Shown here: positions 42,997 to 51,940 of the stretch, one piece after another | Layout of the letters: every line of letters starts with the position of its first letter | How positions within the stretch are numbered: the stretch's first letter is position 1 | DNA from: Sphingobium cupriresistens | Lineage (GTDB): Bacteria; Pseudomonadota; Alphaproteobacteria; Sphingomonadales; Sphingomonadaceae | Length of the DNA: 64,000 nucleotides | Direction: 5' to 3' | Assembly: GCF_004152865.1 (NCBI RefSeq) | Contig: NZ_SEOO01000010.1 | Location: forward strand, 1 to 64,000 | Made by a program: the position numbers and the translations under genes | The notes under the pieces: generated by a model | Told to the model about the DNA's origin: nothing | Databases searched by the model: none | What the model saw: the letters and a program-made list of their open reading frames with translations, nothing else

Positions 42997-43386
42997 CTAG
43001 ATTTCTATCGTCGCCGTGCCGGAATTGACCGTCCCGCGCCCATCTATGTCCAGCGCGAAGGCGCAGCTTATCACCTGGCCATCGATCGCTGTGACCGTGC
43101 CGGTCACGGTTGCGCGGTCGCCGCCATAGACATTGTCCAGAAAGCGTGAATCCATCGCCTTGATCCGCCCGCCGGGAAATGCGCGCATCAGCATGTTCAT
43201 CATATAGGCGACATTGGCCGGTCCCTGATTGATGACGCGGTCGCCCAGCCCCTTGGCCTTGACCACCTCGACATCCAGATGGATGGGATTGGGGTCCGCC
43301 AGGAAAATCGCCCATTGTTTCATGGCTTCGGGGCTGACGCTCTCGATCGTGAAGGGCGGCAATGTGTCTCCGACGGCATAGCTCAT
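42997..43386 (-). CDS. MaoC-type hydratase, catalytic hotdog subunit
   Basis: A 129-residue MaoC-like hotdog protein. ADPNPIHLD is the hydratase motif with the catalytic Asp and His, followed by GLGDRVINQGPANVAYM. Start chosen at 43386 because it overlaps the upstream stop (ATGA) and precedes the fold. The upstream gene encodes the FAS1-like partner hotdog, so the two probably form one heteromeric enoyl-CoA hydratase, as described for ChsH1/ChsH2 in mycobacterial cholesterol catabolism. Confidence 0.85.
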   Translation of the reverse strand: MSYAVGDTLPPFTIESVSPEAMKQWAIFLADPNPIHLDVEVVKAKGLGDRVINQGPANVAYMMNMLMRAFPGGRIKAMDSRFLDNVYGGDRATVTGTVTAIDGQVISCAFALDIDGRGTVNSGTATIEI

Positions 43387-43841
43387 GCGGCAAACTCCTT
43401 GCGCGGCAGAACCCACACATTGTCGGTTTCCAGAACTTGCGTTCCGTCCAGCAGATGCAGGCGCAGACGGTATGTCAGCACATCCATAACGCCCAGCTTG
43501 CGGCTACGCTTGCGGATCAGGCTCAATATTTCCCCCGTCACCTTGTAGCTTGCCCCGACCATCAGCGGGGCGTCAAACTGCACGCCGCTGCTGCCCATCA
43601 TCGGGCCGTCATCGACATCGAATTCGCAGGCCTCGCATACGCCCGCCACGGTCTTGCCCATCGCGACCTGCGTGGCGATATAATAATAGATCGGGTGCGC
43701 GGTGCCGTCGCTCGCCGGTTCGATGCCCGTCGAACGGCACAGTGCGGCGTTTTCCTCCGCATTGATGGTAAATACCGCGGTTCCGTCCAGCGATGTGCCG
43801 GCAGCATTGGGGGCGGGGGGCAGGGTGTCGAGATCGCTCAT
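43383..43841 (-). CDS. FAS1-like dehydratase domain protein (MaoC N-terminal type)
   Basis: A 152-residue hotdog protein of the MaoC N-terminal/FAS1-dehydratase type. YYYIATQVAMGKTVAG, SSGVQFDAPLMVGASYKVTGEI and MDVLTYRLRLHLLDG fit the structural half of split hydratases; the catalytic Asp/His motif is absent here and present in the next gene. Nine bases after the acyl-CoA dehydrogenase. Confidence 0.82.
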   Translation of the reverse strand: MSDLDTLPPAPNAAGTSLDGTAVFTINAEENAALCRSTGIEPASDGTAHPIYYYIATQVAMGKTVAGVCEACEFDVDDGPMMGSSGVQFDAPLMVGASYKVTGEILSLIRKRSRKLGVMDVLTYRLRLHLLDGTQVLETDNVWVLPRKEFAA

Positions 43842-43850
43842 GGCGGTTTC

Positions 43851-45014
43851 CTAGTATGAGCGCGGCAGGCCGAGGCTTTCGGCGATCGAATTGCGCACCA
43901 TTTCGTTGCTGATCGGGGTCATGCGCAGGATGCGATGATCCCGCCAGTAACGCTGCATGTCGGTTTCCGCCGAATAGCCCATGCCGCCCATGATCTGTAT
44001 GCCAAGGTCGGCGGCCTTCACCGCATTTTCGGTCGCGACCATCTTGAGCATGTTTGCCTCGACGCCGCAATTCATGCCGTTGGACTGCATCCAGGCGACA
44101 TTGTTGAGCAGCAATTCGGTGGTTTTCTGCCAGGTCGCGATGTCGGCGACATAATGCTGGAGCGCCTGAAAGCGGCCGATGATGCCGCCAAACGCCTTGC
44201 GCTGGAGCATATAGGCCACAGCGTCCTCCAACACGCCGTCGATGGCACCCAGGCATTGCGCGCCGACCATGATCCGCTCATTGTTGAGCGTCGGCAGCAT
44301 CGCATACCAGGCTTTGCCCGGCTCCCCCAGAACATCCTCATCGGGGACGAACACATCCTCATAATGGACCTCGCACGATCCCATCGCGCGCATCCCCAGC
44401 TTGGGCAGAAGCGATGCGGTGATGCCCTGCGCTTTGGCATCGACGAAGAACATGGTCAGGCCATGATGTTTCTTTTCGACATCCTTGTCGGTGCGCGCCA
44501 GGACGAGCAGGCGGTCGGCGGCCTTCGCGCCGGTCGTCCACATCTTCGCGCCATTGAGCTTCCATCCGCCCTCGACCTTGTCGGCATAGGTTTTCATCGC
44601 GCCCAGCACGTCGGTGCCGCCATCTGGTTCAGTCATGGAAAGGGAGACCCGCAACTTGCCCTGCGCCATCGGCCGCAACCAGCGGTTCTTCTGTTCTTCG
44701 GTGCCGACCGAACTGATCGTCTTGGCCCCGCCAAAGGATGTCAGACCCCAAACCCAGAGCAACCCGCCCGCCGTCCGCGCAAATTCACGCGCGAAGATCA
44801 TCTGCATCATGACGTCGCCGCCCAGGCCGTCATACTCCTCCGGGATGCCGATTCCGAAGAAACCCTGCTCTGCGATCTTGTCCCACAATGCGTAGGGATA
44901 ATTTTCCTCGTCGGCCTCCAGCGTGCGCATCCAGTCCTTGGGTGCCTCGGCATCCACCCAGCGGCGCACGATATCGCGAAACGCCTGCTGCTCCTCGGTG
45001 AGCGAAAAATCCAT
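43851..45014 (-). CDS. acyl-CoA dehydrogenase
   Basis: A 387-residue acyl-CoA dehydrogenase with MTEPDGGTDVLGA, GMRAMGSCEVHYED and the base region GGMGYSAETDMQRYWRD. It is the paralogue of 23498-24661, very similar end to end. Start set at 45014, the methionine before DFSLTEEQQAF; an earlier in-frame codon lacks homology. First gene of the seven-gene operon, upstream of the split hydratase, so the two may catalyse consecutive steps: desaturation then hydration. Confidence 0.93.
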   Translation of the reverse strand: MDFSLTEEQQAFRDIVRRWVDAEAPKDWMRTLEADEENYPYALWDKIAEQGFFGIGIPEEYDGLGGDVMMQMIFAREFARTAGGLLWVWGLTSFGGAKTISSVGTEEQKNRWLRPMAQGKLRVSLSMTEPDGGTDVLGAMKTYADKVEGGWKLNGAKMWTTGAKAADRLLVLARTDKDVEKKHHGLTMFFVDAKAQGITASLLPKLGMRAMGSCEVHYEDVFVPDEDVLGEPGKAWYAMLPTLNNERIMVGAQCLGAIDGVLEDAVAYMLQRKAFGGIIGRFQALQHYVADIATWQKTTELLLNNVAWMQSNGMNCGVEANMLKMVATENAVKAADLGIQIMGGMGYSAETDMQRYWRDHRILRMTPISNEMVRNSIAESLGLPRSY

Positions 45015-45069
45015 TGTCTTTCCTGTTCTCTTTGCCCGGCCGTTAGGCACCAGTCGGGCGCATTGAGAA

Positions 45070-45085
45070 CCTATCGTCCTATAGG
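45070..45085. promoter_or_regulatory. predicted regulon palindrome, site 8 (acyl-CoA dehydrogenase operon)
   Basis: CCTATC-gtcc-TATAGG, 11 of 12 arm bases. It lies 55 bases before the start at 45014, in the 82-base gap before the SDR of the next operon. Confidence 0.6.
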
Positions 45086-45096
45086 GTAAGCTGCCG

Positions 45097-45873
45097 TCAG
45101 ATCGACAGGCCGCCTTCGACCGGGATGACCGATCCGGTTACGTAGGCGCCCGCGCGCGACGCCAGATAGATGGCGGCCCCGGCGAGATCCTCCGGCGTGC
45201 CGACGCGCCCGCGCGGGACCATGGCTTCCACCATCTTGCGCATCTCGTCCGACGCGATCACGGTCATTTCGGATTCGAAAAAGCCCGGCGCGATCACATT
45301 GGCGGTGATGTTGTCGCGCCCCAGTCTTTTGGCCAGCCCTTTGGCCATCCAGTGAATCGCGCTCTTGGACGCCTGATAGGCGTAATTTTCCTTTGGCCCG
45401 ACCTTGAGCGCACCGACAGACCCGATGTTGATGAGCGATGCCGGCCGCTCCGCCGTTCCGCCCGCGCGCAACAGCGGCAGGAATTTCTGGAGTATGAAGA
45501 AGGGCGCCTTGAGGTTCAGGTCGATCACCTGGTCCCAGTCATCCTCGCCATAATCGTCGATTGGCGCATCCGCCATGGTCCCGGCATTGTTGACGAGCAT
45601 ATGCAGCGCGTTTTCGCGCGCAGCCACCTGCGCCACCAGGGCGTCGATACCACCGAGCGTCGACAGGTCGGCCGTCAGGCCGATGCAGGTGCCGCCGGTC
45701 GCTTCGTTAATCGCCTGCGCGGCGGCCATGACCTTGGTTTCGGTACGGGCGCAGATATAGACTTTGGCGCCTGCCGCCGCATAGCCGGTGGCGATGTGGC
45801 GACCGATGCCGCTCGATCCGCCGGTGACCAGCGCGACCCGACCCTGGACTGAAAAAAGCGCATCGACGTTCAT
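45097..45873 (-). CDS. SDR family oxidoreductase
   Basis: A 258-residue SDR with TGGSSGIGRH, NNAG, Ser in NIGSVGA and YQASK. It resembles the RhlG/fabG-like group and the protein at 58277 in length and sequence around DLSTxxxxDxLV and VIAPGFFxxxMT. Its start overlaps the hydrolase stop by four bases. Last gene of the ring-cleavage operon. Confidence 0.88.
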   Translation of the reverse strand: MNVDALFSVQGRVALVTGGSSGIGRHIATGYAAAGAKVYICARTETKVMAAAQAINEATGGTCIGLTADLSTLGGIDALVAQVAARENALHMLVNNAGTMADAPIDDYGEDDWDQVIDLNLKAPFFILQKFLPLLRAGGTAERPASLINIGSVGALKVGPKENYAYQASKSAIHWMAKGLAKRLGRDNITANVIAPGFFESEMTVIASDEMRKMVEAMVPRGRVGTPEDLAGAAIYLASRAGAYVTGSVIPVEGGLSI

Positions 45874-46610
45874 GCCGCGCCCTTCGATGCTGTGATTTTC
45901 AGGATCAGTTCGACGGTCCCTTCGGGATCGCCCACCAGCAGCGCATGATCGCCCGGATGACTATGGATCGTCCAGCCCAGCGCTCGCGCGCGATCGTGCA
46001 TCGCGGTCATGACGGTTATCGCCGCCGCGATATAATCGACTGGCTTCTCAATCGTTTCTGCGCCGACGGGAATGACGCAGGCGGTCGCCTTCATCGGCTG
46101 GTCCGACAGATTGTCGAGCAGCCATTTTTCGCGATCCGGGTCCATCAGATGGGGATGGGTCTTGGCTGCCTCGCGCTGCATGGCATCGACGCCAGAACCG
46201 ATTGGTCCCTCGCCCGCGTCCAGCATGGCGTCCAGACCAGCAAGCTGATCTTCGGGAACATAGCCCATAAGCGATGCTATACGTTCGCCCGAATGCGGCA
46301 CGATGGCGTCGAGGTAGATCACGCTGGCGATGCGATCGCCGATCTGCGCAATCACCCCCGGCGCGACCGTCCCGGCATAGCTGTGGGCGACCAACACGAC
46401 ATCGCGCAAATCCTCATAGCGCAAGACGTTGACAACATCCTGCACATGCGTGGCATTGCCGACATCCCGGCCGATCAGGTGCGACCGTTCGCCAAAGCCG
46501 GTGAAGGTCGGCGTATAAACCTTATGCCCCAGTGTTTCGAGCAGTTCACGGACATATTTCCAGGTCCAGCCGCCCATGCCGCCGCCGTGGAGTAAAACGA
46601 ATGTGGTCAT
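45870..46610 (-). CDS. alpha/beta hydrolase, esterase EstC/methylesterase-like
   Basis: A 246-residue alpha/beta hydrolase of the hydroxynitrile-lyase/methylesterase branch: FVLLHGGGMGGWTW at the start, nucleophile Ser in LVAHSYAGTV, and the late His in HPGDHALLVGDP. Members hydrolyse esters or lactones of small acids. Start and stop overlap both neighbours (ATGA). If the SABATH enzyme at 9542 makes a methyl ester, this is one candidate to remove it, but that is speculation. Confidence 0.86.
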   Translation of the reverse strand: MTTFVLLHGGGMGGWTWKYVRELLETLGHKVYTPTFTGFGERSHLIGRDVGNATHVQDVVNVLRYEDLRDVVLVAHSYAGTVAPGVIAQIGDRIASVIYLDAIVPHSGERIASLMGYVPEDQLAGLDAMLDAGEGPIGSGVDAMQREAAKTHPHLMDPDREKWLLDNLSDQPMKATACVIPVGAETIEKPVDYIAAAITVMTAMHDRARALGWTIHSHPGDHALLVGDPEGTVELILKITASKGAA

Positions 46611-47572
46611 GACTGGTCAGCCTCCGCAACTTCTGTATTCTGGATGAATTCCGGGAACGGATCTGGTCCCCACAGGAACATGCTGTCTTCGGGCGCATGG
46701 TTGGCCGACGGCCAGTCCACATCATGCGGGATGAAGTCGATGTCGGCGGAATATTCGCTGAAACTGCCCCAAGGGTCGCGGACATAATAGAAATAATTGG
46801 CGCCCAGCACATGCTGGCCCAGACCCCAATTGGGTCCATAGCCCGCCCGCGCCATGGTCGCACCGCCCAGGCCGACTTCCATGACCGACCCTACGTCCCA
46901 GCTATTATGATGCATTCCGCGCCGATCCGACATTACGAGCGCCAGGAGATGATGGTCGCTGCCATGGACCCCATGCAGAAAGGCGACCGCCGGTTCGCTC
47001 TTGTCCGACAGGCGCAGGCCCAGCGTCTTTTCATAATAGTCGATCGCCGCATTCACGTCGGTGGTGAAAATGGCGAAATGCGACAGGCGGCGGGGATAGA
47101 CTTTGGGCGCCTGGCTGTTGAGGATCGCGCCCGACTTGCCGGGTTGCGCACTGACAAAGGAAAATTGGCTCTTTTCCGCCGGTGTCGCCTTGTCCGCCGC
47201 CCGGACATTGATCGGCAGGCCGTCAAAACCGTAGAACCAGATACCATTATCTTCCGCGCCCGCCGGGGCATCGATTTGAGTCACGCCACAGCCATCGAGA
47301 TGCGCGGCAAAGGCGTCGATCTCATCGGCATAGACGCCAAAACTCACATAGCGCAGTTTCCTGGTAGTGCCCCCCTGGGTGATGATGCCCCAGCGGTGCG
47401 CGTTGCCCCGAGTATAGAGTTCGATTGCGCCATCGCGGTCGCGCACGTCAAGGCCAAACAGGCTATAGAAGCGGCGTGCTTCCTCCAGGTCGGGCACGTC
47501 CAACGCAAAATGGTCGATCGAATGGACGCCCAGCACATTGGCGCGCCGTCCCACGATGCTCTTGTCGTTCAT
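46607..47572 (-). CDS. extradiol-type ring-cleavage dioxygenase, VOC two-domain
   Basis: A 321-residue two-domain type I extradiol dioxygenase-like protein. The C-terminal domain has the metal triad: His in LSHFAIF, His in MHHNSWDVG and Glu in SFSEYSADI; the N-terminal domain (IDHFALDVPDL) is the degenerate structural half. It cleaves a catechol next to the diol using iron(II). The ATG at 47572 follows AAGGAGG, an ideal ribosome-binding site; upstream in-frame codons overlap the FAH gene. Substrate unknown; 2,3-dihydroxybiphenyl-like or ring-A steroid catechols are possible. Confidence 0.86.
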   Translation of the reverse strand: MNDKSIVGRRANVLGVHSIDHFALDVPDLEEARRFYSLFGLDVRDRDGAIELYTRGNAHRWGIITQGGTTRKLRYVSFGVYADEIDAFAAHLDGCGVTQIDAPAGAEDNGIWFYGFDGLPINVRAADKATPAEKSQFSFVSAQPGKSGAILNSQAPKVYPRRLSHFAIFTTDVNAAIDYYEKTLGLRLSDKSEPAVAFLHGVHGSDHHLLALVMSDRRGMHHNSWDVGSVMEVGLGGATMARAGYGPNWGLGQHVLGANYFYYVRDPWGSFSEYSADIDFIPHDVDWPSANHAPEDSMFLWGPDPFPEFIQNTEVAEADQS

Positions 47573-47625
47573 CCTGTCCTCCTTGGCTGATTGGGCGGCG
47601 ACGCAATGCCGCCGCCCGCCCGTTG

Positions 47626-48477
47626 TCAGGCTGCCTTGATCGGGTTGACCAGCAAGCCGATTTTCTCGATCTCCACCTCGCACACATCGCCATCCTTCAT
47701 GAACAGCGGGGGCTTGCGGGCAAGGCCGATGCCCGACGGCGTCCCCATCACCAGCAGGTCGCCGGCCTCCAGCGTGAAGCAGGTCGACAGCAGCGCCACC
47801 GTGTCGACTACGTCGAATACCATGTCGGATGTGTTGGCGCTTTGCACAGTTTGGCCATTGAGGCGCGTCTCGATCTTGAGGCCCGCGCCGCCCGCCGGCA
47901 GTTCGTCGGGCGTCACCAGCCACGGCCCGAATGCGCCGGTATCGTCGAAATTCTTGCCGACGGTCCATTGCGGTGTCTTTAGCTGATAGTCGCGGATCGA
48001 CCCGTCATTGAACACCGAATAGGCGACGATGTGCGACAGCGCGTCGTCCTTGGCTATGTCCTTGCCGCCCTTGCCGACGACCGCGACCATTTCGGCCTCA
48101 TAGTCGAGCTGGTCGGAACAGGGCGGCTTGATGATGGGGGCGCCATGGCCGATCAGGCTGCTATTGAACCGACCGAACACGGTCGGGAATTCGGGTACCT
48201 GGAAACCGCCCTCCGCGGCATGGTCCTTATAGTTCAGGCCCAGGCACAGGATCTTGGGCGCCTTGACCAGTGGCGGCAGGAACGTCAGGTCGTCGATGGC
48301 GACATCCTCGCCCCCGGTCGCGACCGCGTCACCCGCCTGAGTCAGCGCATCGCCACCCTGCGCGATCAGCGCGTCCAGATCATAGAGCGCTGCATCGCCG
48401 AACAGCACCTTGACGCCCGCCCCGGTATCGACCGCCAAACCGATCTGCCCATTTCTCGAAACCTTAGCCAAACGCAT
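47626..48477 (-). CDS. fumarylacetoacetate hydrolase family protein
   Basis: A 283-residue FAH-fold protein. CLGLNYKDHAAE marks the active-site entry; metal ligands are the Glu pair in LDYEAEMVAVVGK and a later Asp in SVFNDGSIRDYQ. The family cleaves or hydrates beta-diketo and 2-oxo-enoic acids, such as products of meta-cleavage. Gene order FAH, extradiol dioxygenase, hydrolase, SDR suggests processing of a ring-cleavage product. First gene of the operon; the divergent GntR gene shares its promoter region. Confidence 0.9.
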   Translation of the reverse strand: MRLAKVSRNGQIGLAVDTGAGVKVLFGDAALYDLDALIAQGGDALTQAGDAVATGGEDVAIDDLTFLPPLVKAPKILCLGLNYKDHAAEGGFQVPEFPTVFGRFNSSLIGHGAPIIKPPCSDQLDYEAEMVAVVGKGGKDIAKDDALSHIVAYSVFNDGSIRDYQLKTPQWTVGKNFDDTGAFGPWLVTPDELPAGGAGLKIETRLNGQTVQSANTSDMVFDVVDTVALLSTCFTLEAGDLLVMGTPSGIGLARKPPLFMKDGDVCEVEIEKIGLLVNPIKAA

Positions 48478-48539
48478 GATTCTTGTCCTCCTGATACCCT
48501 GCCACCGTGGCGGCCGCCGCCATCCGGGTCAATATGAAA

Positions 48540-48562
48540 TATATTCTGAGATTTAAAATATA
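48540..48562. promoter_or_regulatory. AT-rich inverted repeat TATATT-N11-AATATA
   Basis: A 6-11-6 inverted repeat inside an unusually AT-rich patch (about 48531-48566) of the gap between the FAH gene and the GntR gene. It is a candidate operator for the GntR protein; part of it may be the core promoter. The CCTATC-type palindrome is absent from this gap. Confidence 0.35.
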
Positions 48563-48595
48563 CTATCTGCATTTGCCTGTGGTTTCAAAGCTGCT

Positions 48596-49300
48596 ATGAC
48601 TGCTGCGATGATGAAGAAATTGAGCCTGACCGAGCGGGCCTATCGCCAGTTGCGGGATGATCTGCTGACGTGTCGGCTGGTGCCGGGTGACAGGATCAAC
48701 ATCAAGGATGTGTCCGACAATCGCGGATTCAGCCTTGGCGCGGTGCGGGAGGCTTTGTCCCGCCTGACGTCCGAAGGTTTCGTGACGCAGGATGATGCGC
48801 GCGGTTTTCGCGCGACGCCGATTTCGATCGGCGACCTGATGGATCTGGTAACGGTGCGCAGCGATATAGAAGGGCAATGTCTGCGCCGCGCCATTATGAG
48901 CGGAGGGCTGGACTGGGAGTCCGCGATCGTCAGCGCCGCCCACCGCCTGAGCAAAACGCCGACTCGCGATCCCGCCGATCCTGCCCGCCTGAACGAGGAT
49001 TATGCCGACGCCCATGGCGCGTTCCACCATGCGCTGGTGGCCGCCTGCGACAGCCCCTGGCTGCTGCGGATGCGCGACTGGCTCTACGCCCAGTCGGAGC
49101 GCTATCGCTACCTCACCGTCCCGCTGGCGACCGGCGAGCGCGATCTGGTCCATGAACATCGCGATATCGTCACCGCGACGCTCGGCCGCGACGCCGATCG
49201 GGCGGTGGCGCTGCTGGGCGATCACCTGATGGCGACCGCCCGCCTGCTGGTCGATGCGCAGGACGGCGCGATGCGCCTGCCGGGCGAGAAGGCGGCCTGA
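48596..49300 (+). CDS. GntR family transcriptional regulator, FCD type
   Basis: A 234-residue regulator with a winged helix-turn-helix at about residues 10-80 (AYRQLRDDLLTCRLVPGD, SLGAVREALSRLTSEGFV) and an FCD ligand domain in which His residues in DAHGAFHHALV and VHEHRDIV are likely metal ligands. Divergent from the FAH operon and probably its local regulator. Start at 48596, alternatively 48608. Ends seven bases from the convergent SDR. Confidence 0.88.
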   Translation: MTAAMMKKLSLTERAYRQLRDDLLTCRLVPGDRINIKDVSDNRGFSLGAVREALSRLTSEGFVTQDDARGFRATPISIGDLMDLVTVRSDIEGQCLRRAIMSGGLDWESAIVSAAHRLSKTPTRDPADPARLNEDYADAHGAFHHALVAACDSPWLLRMRDWLYAQSERYRYLTVPLATGERDLVHEHRDIVTATLGRDADRAVALLGDHLMATARLLVDAQDGAMRLPGEKAA

Positions 49301-49307
49301 CCCCATT

Positions 49308-50090
49308 CTAGTCCTGCCGCTTCTGTCCGGTTCCGCCGCCACTGGCGGGCATTAGCATGTTGCTCATTCCGCCATCGACCAATATGTCGATCCCGCTAAT
49401 ATGTCCCGCTTGAGGCCCGATCAGGAACAAAATGGCGTTGGCGACATCTTCGGCCATGCCCAGCTTGCCCAGCGGTATGCTCGCCTCGCGCTGGTCGCGC
49501 CGGGCCTTGTCGTCATAGCCCGCTGCCGTCATCGGCGTATAGGTCGGGCCGGGGGATACGCTGTTGCATCGGATGCCGTCCGGTCCCCATTCGATGCTCA
49601 ACTGGCGGATCATCATCAGCAAGGCGGCCTTGCTGCATGAATAGAAACCCAGCGCGGGCGTCGGCGCGGTCGCGGACATGGAGGCGGTGGCCACGAAGGC
49701 GCCCTTGCTGACTTTCAAATGCGGATGCGCCGCCTTGCCCAGCAGCCAGGCGGACCGGGTATTGATCGCAAAGATACGGTCGAAATCTTCGACGGGGAGG
49801 TCGACGAGCGCGCCACCCATGATGATTCCGGCATTGCTGACGACCGCGTCGATCCCGCCCATATGCGCAAGCGCTGCCGCCACGATCCGGTCGCCGCAAT
49901 CCAGCTGCGCCAGGTCGACCACGCACGTCGCAGCCGCCGGGCCGATCGCATCGGCGACGATCTGAAGGTTGGCCGCATCCCGATCGACCAGCAACATCCG
50001 ATGCTCGCCCGCAATCGCGCCGCCATCGGCCAGCAGTTGCGCGCAGGCGCGCCCTATGCCGCTGGCCGCGCCTGTGATGATGACCCGCAT
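49308..50090 (-). CDS. SDR family oxidoreductase
   Basis: A 260-residue classical SDR with ITGAASGIGRA, SNAG, Ser in TASMSAT and YSCSK. The ATG at 50090 begins directly at the Rossmann strand (MRVIITG); codons upstream overlap the ligase. Downstream of the acyl-CoA ligase by 26 bases and probably cotranscribed. Confidence 0.86.
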   Translation of the reverse strand: MRVIITGAASGIGRACAQLLADGGAIAGEHRMLLVDRDAANLQIVADAIGPAAATCVVDLAQLDCGDRIVAAALAHMGGIDAVVSNAGIIMGGALVDLPVEDFDRIFAINTRSAWLLGKAAHPHLKVSKGAFVATASMSATAPTPALGFYSCSKAALLMMIRQLSIEWGPDGIRCNSVSPGPTYTPMTAAGYDDKARRDQREASIPLGKLGMAEDVANAILFLIGPQAGHISGIDILVDGGMSNMLMPASGGGTGQKRQD

Positions 50091-50116
50091 ATATGCTCTC
50101 CCAATTCTTTTTTCTG

Positions 50117-51787
50117 TCAGTCGTTCAGGCCCAGTTCGTCCATCAACGCCGCGCGCAGCTTGAACTTTTGAATCTTTGACGCCGACATAGGCCATTCGTC
50201 GACGAACCGGATGTGGCGCGGCACCTTGAACGATGCCAGGCGCGCCTTGGTGTAGGCGATCAGTTCGTCCGGCTCCACCGACACGTCGCCATCGCACTCG
50301 ATATAGGCCGCCGGTATCTCGGCCAGCCGATCGTCGGGCAGGCCGACGACCTGCGCCAGCCGGACGGCGGGATGGCTGGCCAGGACGGCCTCCACTTCCG
50401 CTGCTGCGACATTCTCACCGCCGACCTTTAGCATATCCTTGAAACGTCCATGGAACATCACATGGCCTTCCGCGTCGATCGATCCGATGTCGGCGCTATG
50501 ATACCATCCGTCCGGGTCGATCGCTTCGGCGGTTTTTTCCGGGTCGCGATAATAGCCGTCGAACAGATTATAGCCGCGGATCAATATTTCGCCCCGCTCG
50601 TCCACGCCGCGTTCCACGCCGGTGTCGGGATCGATGATTTTCATCTCGATCCCGGCCAGCGGATAGCCCAGCTTTCTGAAGCCCATTTCAGGGTCCATCG
50701 CCGGGCCGCCAGTCGTCACGATCCCCGTCGCTTCGGTCATGCCCATGGTGCCGACTTGCAGCATGTTGGGCGCCTTGTCTCGATAGGCCCGGCCGACCCG
50801 GTCCGGCATGAAGGCAAAGCAGCTATTTTGCAGGCGGACGGACGACATATCCGTCTTGTCCCAATCGGGGTGCGCGATCATCGCCTGATGGAAGGTGACG
50901 AAGGGCAAAAACATCATCGTCACCCGTTCCGCCTCGATCTGGCGCAGGCTTTCCCCGGCGTCGAAATGGGGCTGGCCGATGAAGGTGCCGCCTACATCCA
51001 TCGCGCCCAGCATGCACAGCATCGCGGCGATGTGAAACAGCGGCAGCGGCGACCAGGCGCGTTCGTCGGGCTGGAAGCCCCAGCGATAGCGGGCAAGATT
51101 ATTCGCCTCGCGCGTCACCGCCTCATGGCTGAGCAGGCAACCCTTGGGATTGGCCGACGTCCCGGACGTATAGAGGATCATCGCGGTGTCGCGGACACGC
51201 ACCGTCAAACGTGCGTCATGTATGTCCATCTCGCTGACGCCATCTGCCGCTGCATCGAACATGGCTTGGTCGATGAAACCGGGGGCGGAGCGTCCGCCAA
51301 GCATGATGATCTGTCGAAGCAGGGGCGTTTCCGCCAGCGTCAGCGCGGCAGGATCGACCGCCGATGACAGGTCGGGAAAGGCCTCTGTCAGGCGCGCGCC
51401 GAAATCCACATGCTCGCTGATCAGATCATTAGTCACGATTGCACGCAAATCGGCATTTTGCGCCACATAAGCCATTTCCGGCGCCTTGTAGCGGGCATTC
51501 ATCAACACCGACACCGCGCCGCACATGGCGTTGGCGAACAGCGTTTCGACAAATTCGATGCTGGACGGCAATAATATGCCGACATGGTCGCCCCGCCCGA
51601 TGCCCAGCGCTTTCAACCCACGCGCGCGCCGTAGGACGCTCGCCACCAGATCGTCATAGCTTTTGCGTTCGCCTGGAAAGACCAGTGCGTCCTTGCCGCG
51701 ACCCTTGTCCCACCCTGCCAGTAGCAGATCGCCCAGCGTCGTCGCCGTTATGCGAATTGCGGCGCTGTCCTCGCCCTTGATGCCCAC
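50117..51787 (-). CDS. AMP-dependent acyl-CoA synthetase/ligase
   Basis: A 556-residue ANL-superfamily ligase. The phosphate loop ILYTSGTSANPKG lies near residue 210, GEILIRGYNLFDGYY near 405, and GRFKDMLKVGGENV near 450; the catalytic Lys is in SASKIQKFKLR near the end. It activates a carboxylic acid to its CoA thioester with ATP. Divergent from the beta-oxidation operon and sharing palindrome site 9, 69 bases upstream. It probably provides the CoA esters the operon degrades. Confidence 0.93.
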   Translation of the reverse strand: MGIKGEDSAAIRITATTLGDLLLAGWDKGRGKDALVFPGERKSYDDLVASVLRRARGLKALGIGRGDHVGILLPSSIEFVETLFANAMCGAVSVLMNARYKAPEMAYVAQNADLRAIVTNDLISEHVDFGARLTEAFPDLSSAVDPAALTLAETPLLRQIIMLGGRSAPGFIDQAMFDAAADGVSEMDIHDARLTVRVRDTAMILYTSGTSANPKGCLLSHEAVTREANNLARYRWGFQPDERAWSPLPLFHIAAMLCMLGAMDVGGTFIGQPHFDAGESLRQIEAERVTMMFLPFVTFHQAMIAHPDWDKTDMSSVRLQNSCFAFMPDRVGRAYRDKAPNMLQVGTMGMTEATGIVTTGGPAMDPEMGFRKLGYPLAGIEMKIIDPDTGVERGVDERGEILIRGYNLFDGYYRDPEKTAEAIDPDGWYHSADIGSIDAEGHVMFHGRFKDMLKVGGENVAAAEVEAVLASHPAVRLAQVVGLPDDRLAEIPAAYIECDGDVSVEPDELIAYTKARLASFKVPRHIRFVDEWPMSASKIQKFKLRAALMDELGLND

Positions 51788-51856
51788 GAAAGCCCGCTCC
51801 TAAATTTCAGCCGATCCTGTCTTGGCATCAGATTGCAGCGCCCGCGCGCCCATGCG

Positions 51857-51872
51857 CCTTTCGTTGGATAGG
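51857..51872. promoter_or_regulatory. predicted regulon palindrome, site 9 (ligase / beta-oxidation operon)
   Basis: CCTTTC-gttg-GATAGG, 11 of 12 arm bases. It lies 69 bases from the ligase start and 68 from the thiolase start, centred between the two operons. Confidence 0.65.
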
Positions 51873-51940
51873 TGCGGACAGGGCGGCCCGCGCCAAGAGC
51901 GGACACAGCAAAGTATCGGATCACGGGTCGGGAATTTACG

